The translations under genes were made by a program, and so were the position numbers. The notes beneath the pieces were generated by a model that saw nothing but the letters and a program-made list of their open reading frames with translations, made no database searches and was not told the DNA's origin. A DNA stretch of 64,000 nucleotides from Sphingomicrobium aestuariivivum (lineage in GTDB: Bacteria > Pseudomonadota > Alphaproteobacteria > Sphingomonadales > Sphingomonadaceae), in contig NZ_CP102629.1 of NCBI RefSeq assembly GCF_024721585.1, positions 930,001-994,000 on the forward strand, written 5' to 3'. Shown one piece after another: positions 33,788 to 43,215 of the stretch; the first letter of the stretch is position 1; the number at the start of each line of letters is the position of its first letter.

Positions 33788-35517
33788 CAGCGCATCTCCT
33801 CGGCGGCCTCGACCCCCATGATCGCAAGCCCGTTCTTCAGGACCTGCCCGATCGCGCGCGCCAGTTCCAGCCTTGCGCGCGACAGCTCGGGCTGGTCCTC
33901 GATGAGGAAGCGCTTGCCCGGATCGTCATTGCCGCGGTTCCAGCTGGCGTGGAAGGCCGCCGCGAGGTCGTAGAGATAGAAAGCGATGCGATGCGGCTCA
34001 TAGGCATCGGCCGCCAGCCGCACCACGCGCGGGAATTGCGCCGCCTGTTTCACCAGCCCGCGTTCGACATCGTCGAGCAGGTCGAGGTTCGCCTCGCCCG
34101 CATCGAGCCCCGCCGCGGCGGCCTTGCGCTGGAGGCTGGAGATGCGCGCATGCGCATACTGTACGTAGAAGACGGGGTTTTCCTTCGATGCCTCGGTCAC
34201 CTTGGCAAAGTCGAAGTCCAAAGGCGCATCGGCCTTGCGGGTGAGCATCATGAAGCGCACCACGTCCTTGCCGACTTCCTCGACCATCTCCGCCAGCGTG
34301 ACGAAATTGCCCGAGCGCTTGGACATCTTCACCGGTTCGCCGTCGCGGAACAGGCGCACCATCTGCACCAGCTTGACGTCGAGGCCCTTCTCGCCGCCCG
34401 TGAGCGCGGTCACGGCCGACTGGACGCGCTTGACCGTGCCCGCATGGTCGGCGCCCCAGATGTTGACGAGATGGTCGGCCTTTTCGGCCTTCTGGTAATG
34501 ATAGGCCGCATCGGCGCCGAAATAGGTCCAGCTGCCGTCCGACTTCTTCATCGGGCGATCCTGGTCGTCGCCGAACTCGGTCGAGCGGAACAGGGTGAGC
34601 TCCACCGGCTCCCAGTCGTCGGGCGTCTCGCCCTTGGGCGGTTCGAGCACGCCCTGGTAGACGAGCCCCTTGGACTTCAGCGTCTCCATTGCCTCGTCGA
34701 CCTTGCCCGAGGCCTGCAGTTCGGCCTCCGAACTGAACAGGTCGTGATGGATGCCGAGGAGCGCCAGGTCCTTGCGGATCATGTCCATCATCTTTTCGAC
34801 CACGAAGGGCTTGAAGACGGGGAGCCAATCAGCTTCGGGCGCGCCCGCAAAGGCGTCGCCATATTCCGTGGCGAGCGCCTCGCCGACCGGCACGAGGTAG
34901 TCGCCCGGGTAAAGCCCCTCGGGGATCTCGCCAATGTCCTCGCCGAGCGCCTCGCGATAGCGAAGGTGCGCCGAGCGGGCGAGCGTGTCGACCTGCGCGC
35001 CGGCATCGTTGACATAATATTCGCGCGTCACCTTGCGCCCCGCCCATTCGAGCAGGCTCGCCAGCGCATCGCCGACCACAGCGCCGCGGCTGTGCCCCAT
35101 GTGCATCGGGCCCGTCGGGTTGGCGCTCACATATTCGACATTGATGGTACGCGCATTCTCGCCGGCGGGCGTGCGGCCATAGTCGCCGCCCTCCGCGATG
35201 ATCGCTTCCAGTTCCTCGTTCCAGATGTCCGGATCGAGCCGCATGTTGATAAAGCCGGGCCCCGCGATCTGGGCTGCCGTCACGCCCTCGAGCTTTTCGA
35301 GCCGCGGCGCGATCTCGCCCGCCAGCGCGCGCGGATTGGTGCCCGCCGGCTTGGCCAGCACCATCGCGGCATTGGTGGCAAGGTCGCCGTGGCTCGCATC
35401 GCGCGGCGGTTCGACCGCGACGGCGCGCGTCGAAATGCCGTCGGGCAGCACGCCCTCGGTCACGAGTTCGGCGAGGATGGCCTCGAGCTTGTCCTGGAAA
35501 CGGGCGTAGAGCGACAT
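33787..35517 (-). CDS. argS: Arginyl-tRNA synthetase
   Basis: Class I aminoacyl-tRNA synthetase charging tRNA-Arg. It has 576 residues, normal length. The HIGH-type motif is in [18 protein letters not shown], and the KMSKS-type motif is [13 protein letters not shown]. The N-terminal tRNA-binding Add1 domain ([18 protein letters not shown]) and the C-terminal anticodon-binding DALR domain ([13 protein letters not shown] to the end) are present. First gene of the argS-SPOR-nagZ string. Confidence 0.97.
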   Translation of the reverse strand: MSLYARFQDKLEAILAELVTEGVLPDGISTRAVAVEPPRDASHGDLATNAAMVLAKPAGTNPRALAGEIAPRLEKLEGVTAAQIAGPGFINMRLDPDIWNEELEAIIAEGGDYGRTPAGENARTINVEYVSANPTGPMHMGHSRGAVVGDALASLLEWAGRKVTREYYVNDAGAQVDTLARSAHLRYREALGEDIGEIPEGLYPGDYLVPVGEALATEYGDAFAGAPEADWLPVFKPFVVEKMMDMIRKDLALLGIHHDLFSSEAELQASGKVDEAMETLKSKGLVYQGVLEPPKGETPDDWEPVELTLFRSTEFGDDQDRPMKKSDGSWTYFGADAAYHYQKAEKADHLVNIWGADHAGTVKRVQSAVTALTGGEKGLDVKLVQMVRLFRDGEPVKMSKRSGNFVTLAEMVEEVGKDVVRFMMLTRKADAPLDFDFAKVTEASKENPVFYVQYAHARISSLQRKAAAAGLDAGEANLDLLDDVERGLVKQAAQFPRVVRLAADAYEPHRIAFYLYDLAAAFHASWNRGNDDPGKRFLIEDQPELSRARLELARAIGQVLKNGLAIMGVEAAEEMR

Positions 35518-35590
35518 GAAGACTTCAATCCGACAGATAAGGGAAAGTTGCGCCCGCCTCTAGCGCGTCCACCCTCCGGAAAAAAGCCCG

Positions 35591-36127
35591 TCAGTTGCGC
35601 TTGGGCGCGAACACCAGCCGCCAGCGGGTCGGCTCGTCCTCCGACCCGACGATGGTCGCGATCGGGCGGGCCGGCCGCGCCGCCCCGTCGGCAAAGGCGA
35701 AATGCGAATGATCACCCTCGTCGAGGCTCTCGATCAGCCGGTAACCGGCGGCGCGATAGGCGGCCGCGATCTGGTGGTGGCGCACGCCCGGCGCGCGGGC
35801 GATGTCGATGGCGCGGTTGCGCAAGTGATAGCTGTTGGGGACCCCGCCGACACGGCGGTTGTGCGCGGGGCTGCGATAGGTCGAGGTGACCGTGCCCCAG
35901 CGCGCGCCCAGCGCGGCGGCCGCGCTCATGTCGAAGGCGATGGCCGCGGCCACGACCGGCTGCGGCGCGGCGGTCAGCGAGGGCGCGGCGAGCGCCGAAG
36001 CGCGCGCCCTGAGCCCCGGCGCGGTCACCACGCGAAGGCGCGGCGCGGCGGCGCTCTCCACTTCCGACGATGCCGGCGCGGCAGAGGCCGGTGCCATCAT
36101 CAGCGCGGCGATGAGCAAGGTCGACAT
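35591..36127 (-). CDS. Exported M15-type peptidase-like protein
   Basis: 178 residues with a signal peptide (MSTLLIAALMMAPASAAPA) and an Ala-rich linker, then a Peptidase_M15_3-like domain: TSTYRSPAHNRRVGGVPNSY, H101-LRNRAI-D108-I, and GDH140-S-H142-F. His101, Asp108 and His142 match the zinc ligands of the D-Ala-D-Ala metallopeptidase/L,D-endopeptidase fold, so a peptidoglycan role in the periplasm is likely. GGGGGA lies upstream of the ATG. A palindrome AAGTTAACTT (36170-36179) lies in the leader region. Confidence 0.72.
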   Translation of the reverse strand: MSTLLIAALMMAPASAAPASSEVESAAAPRLRVVTAPGLRARASALAAPSLTAAPQPVVAAAIAFDMSAAAALGARWGTVTSTYRSPAHNRRVGGVPNSYHLRNRAIDIARAPGVRHHQIAAAYRAAGYRLIESLDEGDHSHFAFADGAARPARPIATIVGSEDEPTRWRLVFAPKRN

Positions 36128-36228
36128 GGTGGCGAATCCCCCTGGTCCGTGAAGACCATGGTATAACAGAAGTTAACTTTTGGCGCCACGCCACCGGCCC
36201 CAAAAATGTCCCGCTTCGGGTCACGCGC

Positions 36229-36723
36229 CTAGGGTAATTTGGCGAATTCCTCGGCGCTCGGGATTTCCTCCCCCTCCCCCTCGGCGGCGCGCCGCGCGGC
36301 ATCGCGGATGCGCCAGTCGCGCTCAAACAGCCAGAAGCAGAAACCGACCGCGGCGCCATAGACCGGCCCCGGATCGACCGCCCAGTCGCCCGCCACGCCG
36401 AAGCTGCCCCCCGCGATCACCGCCATCAGCGCGATGCGAGTCATCCAGCCCGCCAGCGCGCCCATCAGCACGGCGGCCACCCACACCCATTTCTCGCGCC
36501 ACGCCTCGCCGACCGCATTTGCGGCAGGATAGCCGAAGATCACGATGGCGAAGGCCGACACCGGCACCAGCGCGGCGGTCAGGAGGAAGAGCTGCGCGAT
36601 CATGCCCGCCTCGAGCCCCGATCCCAGCGCCAGTCCGATGCCCACCATCAGCAAGGTGCCGAGAAAGCTGCCGCTGATCGCGCCCATCACCACCGGCGCC
36701 TTGGGAATGAAGGGCCGCATCAT
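36229..36723 (-). CDS. Membrane protein of unknown function
   Basis: 164 residues with about four predicted TM helices (VVMGAISGSFLGTLLMVGIGLAL in parts; LFLLTAALVPVSAFAIVIFGYP; WVWVAAVLMGALAGW; VYGAAVGFCFWLF) and a charged C-terminal tail. It starts 4 nt inside the end of the NAD(P)-binding gene (ATGA), so the two are translated together. I do not recognise a characterised family. Confidence 0.62.
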   Translation of the reverse strand: MMRPFIPKAPVVMGAISGSFLGTLLMVGIGLALGSGLEAGMIAQLFLLTAALVPVSAFAIVIFGYPAANAVGEAWREKWVWVAAVLMGALAGWMTRIALMAVIAGGSFGVAGDWAVDPGPVYGAAVGFCFWLFERDWRIRDAARRAAEGEGEEIPSAEEFAKLP

Positions 36724-37388
36724 GATCCCGTCTCCGTCTCCGCCGCCAGCGCCCGGATGTCGGGATTGTGATGGATCGTCACCCCTTCGCCTTCGCGCCC
36801 CGCCAGCGCGGCGATGGCGCCCGCCACCGTCGCCGCCTCGATCGAGCGCAATTTCTTCGGCACGACCATGTCGAGCAGCGGCGACAGCATGATGCCGAGC
36901 CCTTCCTTCAACCGACGTTCCTGCCGTTCGCCCTTGAGCAGCCCCGGGCGCAGGATATCGACCCGGTCAAACCCGATGCTCGCCACATCGGCCTCCATCT
37001 GCCCCTTGATCTTGAGATAGCGGTTCTTCGCACCCGCATCGGCCATCGAGGAGGACACCACGACCAGTTGCCGCGCCCCTGCAAGATGCGCCGCGCGTGC
37101 GAACTCGACCACGCCGTGGCGGTCGATGCGGTCGAAATCCTCCCAGTTGCCGACCTTCCTCCAGGTCGTCCCGATCGCCGCCACCGCGACGTCCACCTGC
37201 TCGCCTTCGAGCAGCGCAGGCCAGCGTTCCATCGGCCCTACCTTCTCGCGCCAGCCCTCGCGCCCGGGCAGCGATGCACGCCGCGCAAGGCTGAGCAACG
37301 GCCGCCCCTCGAGGTGGCGCAAGAGGTTCGAGCCGATCAGGCCGGTCGCGCCGATAAGGGCGATGCGTTGCGTGTGATTCCCCGCCAT
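36720..37388 (-). CDS. NAD(P)-binding Rossmann protein (HTATIP2-like)
   Basis: 222 residues, atypical short-chain reductase fold. The dinucleotide motif is ALIGATGLIGSNLLRHL, followed by VDVAVAAIGTTWRKVGNWEDF and QLVVVSSSMADAGAKNRYLKIKG (with Ser and Tyr-x-x-x-Lys-like positions), and VDILRPGLLKGERQERR. These fit the NAD(P)H-binding oxidoreductase family that includes TIP30/HTATIP2. Substrate unknown. Co-translated with the membrane protein gene downstream. Confidence 0.75.
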   Translation of the reverse strand: MAGNHTQRIALIGATGLIGSNLLRHLEGRPLLSLARRASLPGREGWREKVGPMERWPALLEGEQVDVAVAAIGTTWRKVGNWEDFDRIDRHGVVEFARAAHLAGARQLVVVSSSMADAGAKNRYLKIKGQMEADVASIGFDRVDILRPGLLKGERQERRLKEGLGIMLSPLLDMVVPKKLRSIEAATVAGAIAALAGREGEGVTIHHNPDIRALAAETETGS

Positions 37389-37428
37389 TCCCCGAATATA
37401 GGGACGCGGCGGCCCGCTACCAGTAGCG

Positions 37429-38586
37429 TCAGAAGCGGTCGTCGATCTCGACCGGCCCGACCCACTTGCGATGCTTCGAGATGGCGAAGGGGTCGGTCAT
37501 CCCCGCGATATAGTCGGCGATGCCGCGCAGCCGGTCCTGTTCGCTGTCCCCGCGCACCCAGCCTTCGGGCAGCAGTTCGGGCCGCTCGACCAGCGCCTGC
37601 GCCAGCCCCGCCACCACCTGTTTGGCCCCGCGCCGGATCGGCTGGAGCGGCGGGCTGTCATAGAGGTTGGCGTAGAGATGTTTCTTCAGCGCGCGCTCCT
37701 CCGCCGCCATCTGCGGCGAGAAGCCCACCAGCGGCTTGCCCGCCGCGCGCACCTCATCGACCGTCTCGACGCCCGCCGCCGCGATCCGCGCGCGCGTCTC
37801 GCCCAGCACGTCACCGACCATCGTGCCGATCATGTCGCGCGTCAGCGCGGCGCGTTTGCGGTCGGGATCGAGCCCCGGGTGCCGCGCCTCGATCGCCTGC
37901 CAGTGGCGTTTGACCAGCGGCACCTCGAGCAGCGCGTCGAGGTCGAGGATCCCTGCGCGAAGGCCATCGTCGACGTCATGATTGTCATAGGCGATGTCAT
38001 CGGCGATCGCCGCCAGCTGCGCCTCGAGGCTGGCGTGGCTGCCGAGTTCGAGCCCGTGCGCCGCATCCACTTCCTCGAGTGCCCAGCCCGGCGCCGTCAC
38101 CGGCCCGTTATGCTTGGCCAGCCCCTCGAGCGTCTCCCACGTCAGGTTCAGTCCGTCATGCCCGGGATAGGGACATTCGAGCAGGGTGAGGATGCGAAGG
38201 CTGTGGCCATTGTGGTCGAAGCCCCCGGCGCTTGCGACCGCTTCCTCGAGGGCATCCTCGCCGGCATGACCGAAGGGCGGATGGCCGAGGTCGTGCGCGA
38301 GGCACAGCGCCTCGGTGAGATCCTCGTTCAACCCCAGCGTGCGCGCCATCGCGCGCCCGATCTGCGCCACCTCGAGGCTGTGCGTCAGGCGGACGCGATA
38401 ATGGTCGCCATCGGGCGCCACGAACACCTGCGTCTTGTGCCGGAGCCGCCGGAAGGCGACCGAATGGATGATCCGGTCGCGGTCGCGCTGGAAGGCATCG
38501 CGGGGCCCTCGGGGCCCTCGATCATCCTCGTCATGCAATCGACCGCGGGACTGGTGGGGATCGCTCCTCAGGCGCGGGTCGAGCAA
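37429..38586 (-). CDS. dgt: dNTP triphosphohydrolase, Dgt-like
   Basis: HD-domain enzyme cleaving dNTPs to nucleosides and triphosphate, helping set dNTP pools. It has 385 residues, shorter than E. coli Dgt and typical of the short alphaproteobacterial form. The HD metal ligands are in VRLTHSLEVAQIG and CLAHDLGHPPFGHAGEDAL; the N-terminal RGPRDAFQRDRDRIIHSVAFRRL block is conserved (given in parts). Start TTG with TAGGAG upstream, 12 nt after the TPR-SPOR stop, so the two genes form an operon. Confidence 0.9.
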   Translation of the reverse strand: MLDPRLRSDPHQSRGRLHDEDDRGPRGPRDAFQRDRDRIIHSVAFRRLRHKTQVFVAPDGDHYRVRLTHSLEVAQIGRAMARTLGLNEDLTEALCLAHDLGHPPFGHAGEDALEEAVASAGGFDHNGHSLRILTLLECPYPGHDGLNLTWETLEGLAKHNGPVTAPGWALEEVDAAHGLELGSHASLEAQLAAIADDIAYDNHDVDDGLRAGILDLDALLEVPLVKRHWQAIEARHPGLDPDRKRAALTRDMIGTMVGDVLGETRARIAAAGVETVDEVRAAGKPLVGFSPQMAAEERALKKHLYANLYDSPPLQPIRRGAKQVVAGLAQALVERPELLPEGWVRGDSEQDRLRGIADYIAGMTDPFAISKHRKWVGPVEIDDRF

Positions 38587-38598
38587 GACGATATTCTC

Positions 38599-40197
38599 CT
38601 AGAGCGGGTCGATGCGCAGCGCGGCGGGACTGCGTTGCCAGGCATAGCTGTCGACACCCTCGGCCTTGAGCCTGTTGACCAGCGCCTGCGCCTCGCTCCT
38701 GCCGTCAAACGGCCCGACAAGCAAGCGGTGGAAGTCCACGCCCTGCGTCAACAGCGGATCATGCTTCGACAGGGTCGATAGCGCCTTGCGCTTGATGCGG
38801 CGCCATTCGTAGCTCATCGCCCCGCGATTGTCCGAACCGGCGAGCTGGACGAACCAGCGGCCCTCGACGCCGATATCGGGCTTGGCCGGTGCGGGCGCGG
38901 GGGCGGCCTGCGCGGCAGGACGCGCGCGCTCGATCACCGGGCGCGGCGCGGGCGGCGGCTCGTACTTGGGGCTCGGCGCGGGCGGCGGGGTCGCCGCGGT
39001 CGTCGAGCGCGGCGCACTGCGCAGCGCGGTCGCGATCGAGGCGAGCCGTTCCTCGCTCGGCGGCTCGGCTCGCGTCTCGGGCTGCGTTGCAGGCTGGGCG
39101 ACAGGTTGGCTCACGCGCAGCACCGGACGCGGTGCGGGCGGCGGCGGCGTAGGCGCGGGCTGGGGCGCGGCCTCGACGACCTCGACGCTGCCCGTATTGC
39201 CATAGCGAGCATCACGCCGCGTCATATTGTCGCGCACGCGATTATAAGTCACCGGGCCATTGGTCTCATAGCTCCCGGCCGACGCGCGGCGATCGTCCGA
39301 TCGCTCCTGGGTCTCGACCACCGACCCGCGCGGGTCGACCGGGGGATTAGGGTTTGCGGTAACCGGCGCTTGCGTGCGCTGCGGCTGCGCCTGCGCGACG
39401 CGGGTCGGCGCGGGCGCGGGCTGCGCGGCACGGGCCGACTGGCCAGCGCCCGTCGGGAACAACCCGAGGTGCACCGCGGCGGCCTTCTCGCTCGCGCTGA
39501 GCTGCGGGAGGCGGCGCAGGAACGGGTCGATCGCATCGCCCGAGCCCGGCATCGCCGCCTCGATGGCGCGGCGCGCATTGTCGGTATCGCCGGTCAACGC
39601 CAGCACGAAGGCACGCGCGCGAAGCGCGGCGGGATCGCCCTGACGCACCAGCGGATTGAGGATCGCCATCGCGGCGGTGCGGTCGCCGCCCATCGCGAGG
39701 TTGAGCGCGAGGCGTCGGCGGGCGGTGTCGGCCCAGGGGCCCTGCATCGCGGCGCGATAATCGGATTCGGCTTCGCGCGTCCGGCCGAGGAGATCATGGG
39801 CAAGCCCGCGGCCCGCGCCCATCTGGACGACGCTGCCGCCACGGCCCGCGGCGGCGGCGAAGTATTGCATCGCGCGCTCGGGCTCGTTCATCTGCACCGC
39901 GACCGAGCCCTGCCCGATCAGCGCCTTGGGATCCTCGGGACGCACCTCGGCGGCACGGCCGAAGAAGGCCGCCGCGCTCGGCAGGTCGCCGATGGCAAGC
40001 GCGGCATCGCCCGCGCCGACCAGCGCGTCGAAATTGCGCGGATCGCTGTCGAGGGTGGTGAGATGCTGAGTCAGCGCGTCGACGGGGCTGGCCTGCGCCA
40101 ACGCCGCGTTCGGCACCGCTGTCCCGGCGAGGAGCACCGCAAGGGTGCCGACGAGCGCGCGCCTGGCGCGCCCCGTGGGGGTGGGTTCCTGTCGCAT
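38599..40197 (-). CDS. TPR and SPOR domain periplasmic protein
   Basis: 532 residues from the ATG at 40197, which begins a signal peptide (RALVGTLAVLLAGTAVPNAALAQ). Residues 30-240 contain TPR-like repeats (FDALVGAGDAALAIGDLPSAAAFFGRAAEV in parts; KALIGQGSVAVQMNEPERAM). A long Pro/Ala/Arg-rich low-complexity linker follows, then a C-terminal SPOR domain at about 455-532 (WFVQLAGSDNRGAMSYEWRR; QGVDFHRLLVGPFDGR). It lies 108 nt after ftsZ on the same strand, so a role at the division septum is likely. It precedes dgt. Confidence 0.82.
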   Translation of the reverse strand: MRQEPTPTGRARRALVGTLAVLLAGTAVPNAALAQASPVDALTQHLTTLDSDPRNFDALVGAGDAALAIGDLPSAAAFFGRAAEVRPEDPKALIGQGSVAVQMNEPERAMQYFAAAAGRGGSVVQMGAGRGLAHDLLGRTREAESDYRAAMQGPWADTARRRLALNLAMGGDRTAAMAILNPLVRQGDPAALRARAFVLALTGDTDNARRAIEAAMPGSGDAIDPFLRRLPQLSASEKAAAVHLGLFPTGAGQSARAAQPAPAPTRVAQAQPQRTQAPVTANPNPPVDPRGSVVETQERSDDRRASAGSYETNGPVTYNRVRDNMTRRDARYGNTGSVEVVEAAPQPAPTPPPPAPRPVLRVSQPVAQPATQPETRAEPPSEERLASIATALRSAPRSTTAATPPPAPSPKYEPPPAPRPVIERARPAAQAAPAPAPAKPDIGVEGRWFVQLAGSDNRGAMSYEWRRIKRKALSTLSKHDPLLTQGVDFHRLLVGPFDGRSEAQALVNRLKAEGVDSYAWQRSPAALRIDPL

Positions 40198-40254
40198 GGC
40201 GCTAGACTTGCCCCAACAAAGATTAAAGGTCGCTGTCACAAGGACTTAAGTGCG

Positions 40255-40298
40255 ATGGACCGTGCCGCCCCAGCGACGAGCGAAGCGGGCACGGTCCA
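40255..40298 (-). terminator. Strong stem-loop downstream of ftsZ
   Basis: Perfect 12-bp inverted repeat (ATGGACCGTGCC / GGCACGGTCCAT, 20-nt loop), beginning 7 nt after the ftsZ stop. No U-run on the minus strand. It probably marks the 3' end of the dcw transcript or slows degradation of ftsZ mRNA. Confidence 0.6.
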
Positions 40299-40304
40299 TT
40301 AATC

Positions 40305-41816
40305 TTACTGGTTATTCTGGCGGTTAAGGAAACCGGGAATGTCGAAGCTGCCCGAACCGAATCCCGGCTCGTCCTCGGCCTCGTCCTCGCCCGTCGCCTG
40401 CGCGCCGCGCGCGATGTTGCTCATGCGCTCGAACAGCGTGCCGCCGCCACCGGGAGGGGGCGTCGGGACGGCAGTCTTCTTGGCCGCACCCTTGGTCGCC
40501 AGCAGCGAGGGCATGCCGTCCTCCTCCTCGTCCATGTCCTCGGCGGGCGGCGCCACGGGGGGCGCGCTCACGGGACCCGCGAGGATGTCGTCGCTCTCGA
40601 GCATCAGCGGATCGTCCTGGCTGTCCGCCTCGTCGTCGAGGTCGAGCGCGTCGGTGAGGTCGAGCGCGTCGGCCTCGTCCTCGACCTTGGGCTCGGGCTT
40701 GGACGCCGCGGCGGTCGCATTGCCGATCGAGAAGCTCGCCTTGGGCGCGGCGGCGGGGATCGCCGGCGCGGCACCGCCGCGCGCGCCCGGGAAAGTGAAG
40801 ACGCTCGACTGGCTGGTCGAGGTGCTCGTGGGAATGCCCTTCACATCCTCTTCGCCGTCGATGCCGGTGGCCACGACCGAAACGCGGATCTTGCCTTCGA
40901 GGTCGTCGTTGAACGCCGAGCCCCAGATGATGTTGGCGTCCTCGTCGACCAGCTCCTTGATGTGGCTGGCGGCCTCGTCGACCTCCATCAGCTTCATGTC
41001 CATGCCGCCGGTGATCGAGATGATGACGCCCTTGGCGCCCTTCATGCTGACCCCGTCGAGCAGCGGATTGCTGATGGCCTTCTCGGCGGCCTCGATGGCG
41101 CGGTTCTCGCCCTCGGCCTCGCCCGTGCCCATCATCGCCTTGCCCATCTCGCTCATCACCGAGCGCACGTCGGCGAAATCGAGGTTGATGAGGCCCGGCA
41201 TGACCATGAGGTCGGTGATGCCGCGCACACCCTGCTGCAGCACCTCGTCGGCCATCTCGAAGGCCTCCTTGAAGGTGGTGTCGGGCGTGGCGAGGCGGAA
41301 CAGGTTCTGGTTGGGAATGACGATCAGCGTGTCGACATGCTGCTGCAGCTCCTCGATCCCGCTGTCGGCGGCACGCCCGCGGCGCGCACCTTCGAAGGCG
41401 AAGGGCTTGGTCACGACACCGACGGTCAGGATCCCTTTCGCGCGGGCCGCCTTGGCGATGACGGGGGCCGCACCGGTGCCGGTACCGCCGCCCATGCCGG
41501 CGGCGACGAAGACCATGTGGCTACCCTCGAGGCTCTTCTCGATATCCTCGATCGTCTCTTCGGCGGCGGCACGACCGATCTCGGGACGCGAGCCGGCACC
41601 GAGGCCCTGCGTGATCTTGAGACCGAGCTGGAGGCGCGTGTCGGCGGCGCTGGCGTTCAGCGCCTGCGCGTCGGTGTTGGCGACGAGGAACTCGACCCCC
41701 TGCACGTCGGCGGCCATCATGTTGGCGATGGCATTGCCACCGGCACCACCCACGCCCACCACGCTGATGCGCGGACGCAATTCGTCTACTTCTGGGCGTT
41801 GGAAATCGATGCTCAT
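40305..41816 (-). CDS. ftsZ: Cell division GTPase FtsZ
   Basis: Tubulin-like GTPase forming the Z-ring. It has 503 residues, long for the family because of an extended acidic linker typical of alphaproteobacteria. The GTP-binding tubulin signature is GGGTGTG (109-115), with the T7 loop [20 protein letters not shown]. The linker runs from about 330 to 480 and is rich in Ala, Asp, Glu and Pro. The C-terminal peptide [12 protein letters not shown] is the FtsA/ZipA-binding tail. Start ATG with GGGAGG upstream. The 163-nt gap to ftsA is the only larger gap in the cluster and may hold a separate ftsZ promoter. Confidence 0.98.
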   Translation of the reverse strand: MSIDFQRPEVDELRPRISVVGVGGAGGNAIANMMAADVQGVEFLVANTDAQALNASAADTRLQLGLKITQGLGAGSRPEIGRAAAEETIEDIEKSLEGSHMVFVAAGMGGGTGTGAAPVIAKAARAKGILTVGVVTKPFAFEGARRGRAADSGIEELQQHVDTLIVIPNQNLFRLATPDTTFKEAFEMADEVLQQGVRGITDLMVMPGLINLDFADVRSVMSEMGKAMMGTGEAEGENRAIEAAEKAISNPLLDGVSMKGAKGVIISITGGMDMKLMEVDEAASHIKELVDEDANIIWGSAFNDDLEGKIRVSVVATGIDGEEDVKGIPTSTSTSQSSVFTFPGARGGAAPAIPAAAPKASFSIGNATAAASKPEPKVEDEADALDLTDALDLDDEADSQDDPLMLESDDILAGPVSAPPVAPPAEDMDEEEDGMPSLLATKGAAKKTAVPTPPPGGGGTLFERMSNIARGAQATGEDEAEDEPGFGSGSFDIPGFLNRQNNQ

Positions 41817-41979
41817 GGTGGGTGCCTCCCTAGTCTCGCCAACCTACTGATCCGTAGTGCGGAATCTTTACACATCCCGAGTCGCAGACAAAGCGGAAAA
41901 GGGGCCCGGGACCCCAATTAGTGAAGAAATGATTCAGTATGGGACGATTAATCGACCCGCTGATTCATAAAGGGACAGG

Positions 41980-43215
41980 TCAGGCGCCTTTCAGCGCCGC
42001 CATCAGCCGGTCCATCAGCCCGCCGCGCCGCCGCCGCTTGGTCGGCACCGCGATATCGTCCGACCCCTCGCCGCCCTCGGCCGCGAGCAGCAGCAGCCCG
42101 ACCAGCGTCGAGAAGGCCGGCCCGCGCTGCGCCTCTGGCAGTCCGCGCACCTTCTTCGGCCGCCCGATCCGCACGCGGTGGCCGAGCACGCCCTGCAGGT
42201 AGTCGTCCACATTCTTGAGTTCGGCCCCGCCGCCGGTCAGCACGACCTGCCGCTTGACCGGCCCCGCGAAGCCCAGCGCCTTCAGCGCCACGTCGATCTC
42301 GCCCGCCAGCTCTTCCAGCCGCTGGCGGATCACCGTGATGAGCTGCGCCTGGCTGATCCGCACCGGCTCGCCATCCTCGCCGATCTGCGCATCGATCATC
42401 TCGTGATTGTCCGACGGGCTGAGGTTGGCCGAGCCATAGCGGCACTTCATCCGCTCGGCATCGCGCCGCGACACGCCGAACGCCATGGCGATGTCTTCCG
42501 AGATATCGCGCGCCCCCACCGGCAGCGTCCGCATCGCCACCAGCATGCCTCCGACATGGAGGCTCACGCTCGTCATGTCGGCGCCCAGTTCGACGAGCGC
42601 CACCCCGAGGTCGCGCTCGTCCTTCGTGAGGCACGCCCGCGCGCTCGCCCGCGGCGCGGCGATGATCGCGCCGACCCCGAGATGCGCCGAGCGGATGACA
42701 TAATCGAGATTCTTGAAGGGGGCGATGTCGGCGGCGATGACATGGATGTCGACGCCCAGCTTCTCGGCATGGAGCCCGCGCGGGTTTTTCACCCCCTCGA
42801 CCCCGTCGAGCGTATAGAGCGCGGGCTGCGCGTGGAGCACCACCTGTCCCTCGCGCTGGAGCTTGTCGCGGCCGGCATCGAGCAGCGCGGCGACGTCGCC
42901 ATCCTCGACCTGCTGGCCGCCCAGCTCGACCTCGACCTTGGCGATCTCGCTGGTCAGCCCGCCCGCGGCAAAGCCCGCCCACACCTCGTCGATCGCCAGC
43001 GCATTCTTGCGCTCGGCCTGGTCCATCGTCTCGCGCACCACCGTCTCGGCGCCGTCCATGTCGACGATCGCGCCGCGCTTGATGCCGCGGCTCTGGTGCT
43101 GGCCCGAGCCGACCACTTCCAGTTCGCCATCCTCGCCCACCCGCGCGATCAGCGTCGCCACCTTGGACGAGCCGATGTCGAGCGCGGCGATGAGGTTGTC
43201 GCTATGCTGCGCCAT
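41980..43215 (-). CDS. ftsA: Cell division protein FtsA
   Basis: Actin-fold protein tethering FtsZ to the membrane. It has 411 residues. Phosphate-binding blocks are ALDIGSSKVATLIA and VVLTGGGAELKNVDDYL; the 1C domain follows the first. The C-terminus GGLMDRLMAALKGA is the membrane-targeting amphipathic helix. The ATG overlaps the ftsQ stop by 1 nt. Confidence 0.97.
   Translation of the reverse strand: MAQHSDNLIAALDIGSSKVATLIARVGEDGELEVVGSGQHQSRGIKRGAIVDMDGAETVVRETMDQAERKNALAIDEVWAGFAAGGLTSEIAKVEVELGGQQVEDGDVAALLDAGRDKLQREGQVVLHAQPALYTLDGVEGVKNPRGLHAEKLGVDIHVIAADIAPFKNLDYVIRSAHLGVGAIIAAPRASARACLTKDERDLGVALVELGADMTSVSLHVGGMLVAMRTLPVGARDISEDIAMAFGVSRRDAERMKCRYGSANLSPSDNHEMIDAQIGEDGEPVRISQAQLITVIRQRLEELAGEIDVALKALGFAGPVKRQVVLTGGGAELKNVDDYLQGVLGHRVRIGRPKKVRGLPEAQRGPAFSTLVGLLLLAAEGGEGSDDIAVPTKRRRRGGLMDRLMAALKGA

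Noticed and set aside
33949-35889. Plus-strand frame of 646 codons over argS
   Set aside because: Antisense to argS and running into the M15 gene; no recognisable motif or ribosome site.
41817-41979. Possible sigma-70 promoter for ftsZ in the ftsA-ftsZ gap
   Set aside because: A TTGTCT / TAAAGA pair exists but with 15-nt spacing and poor match; not enough to list as a promoter.
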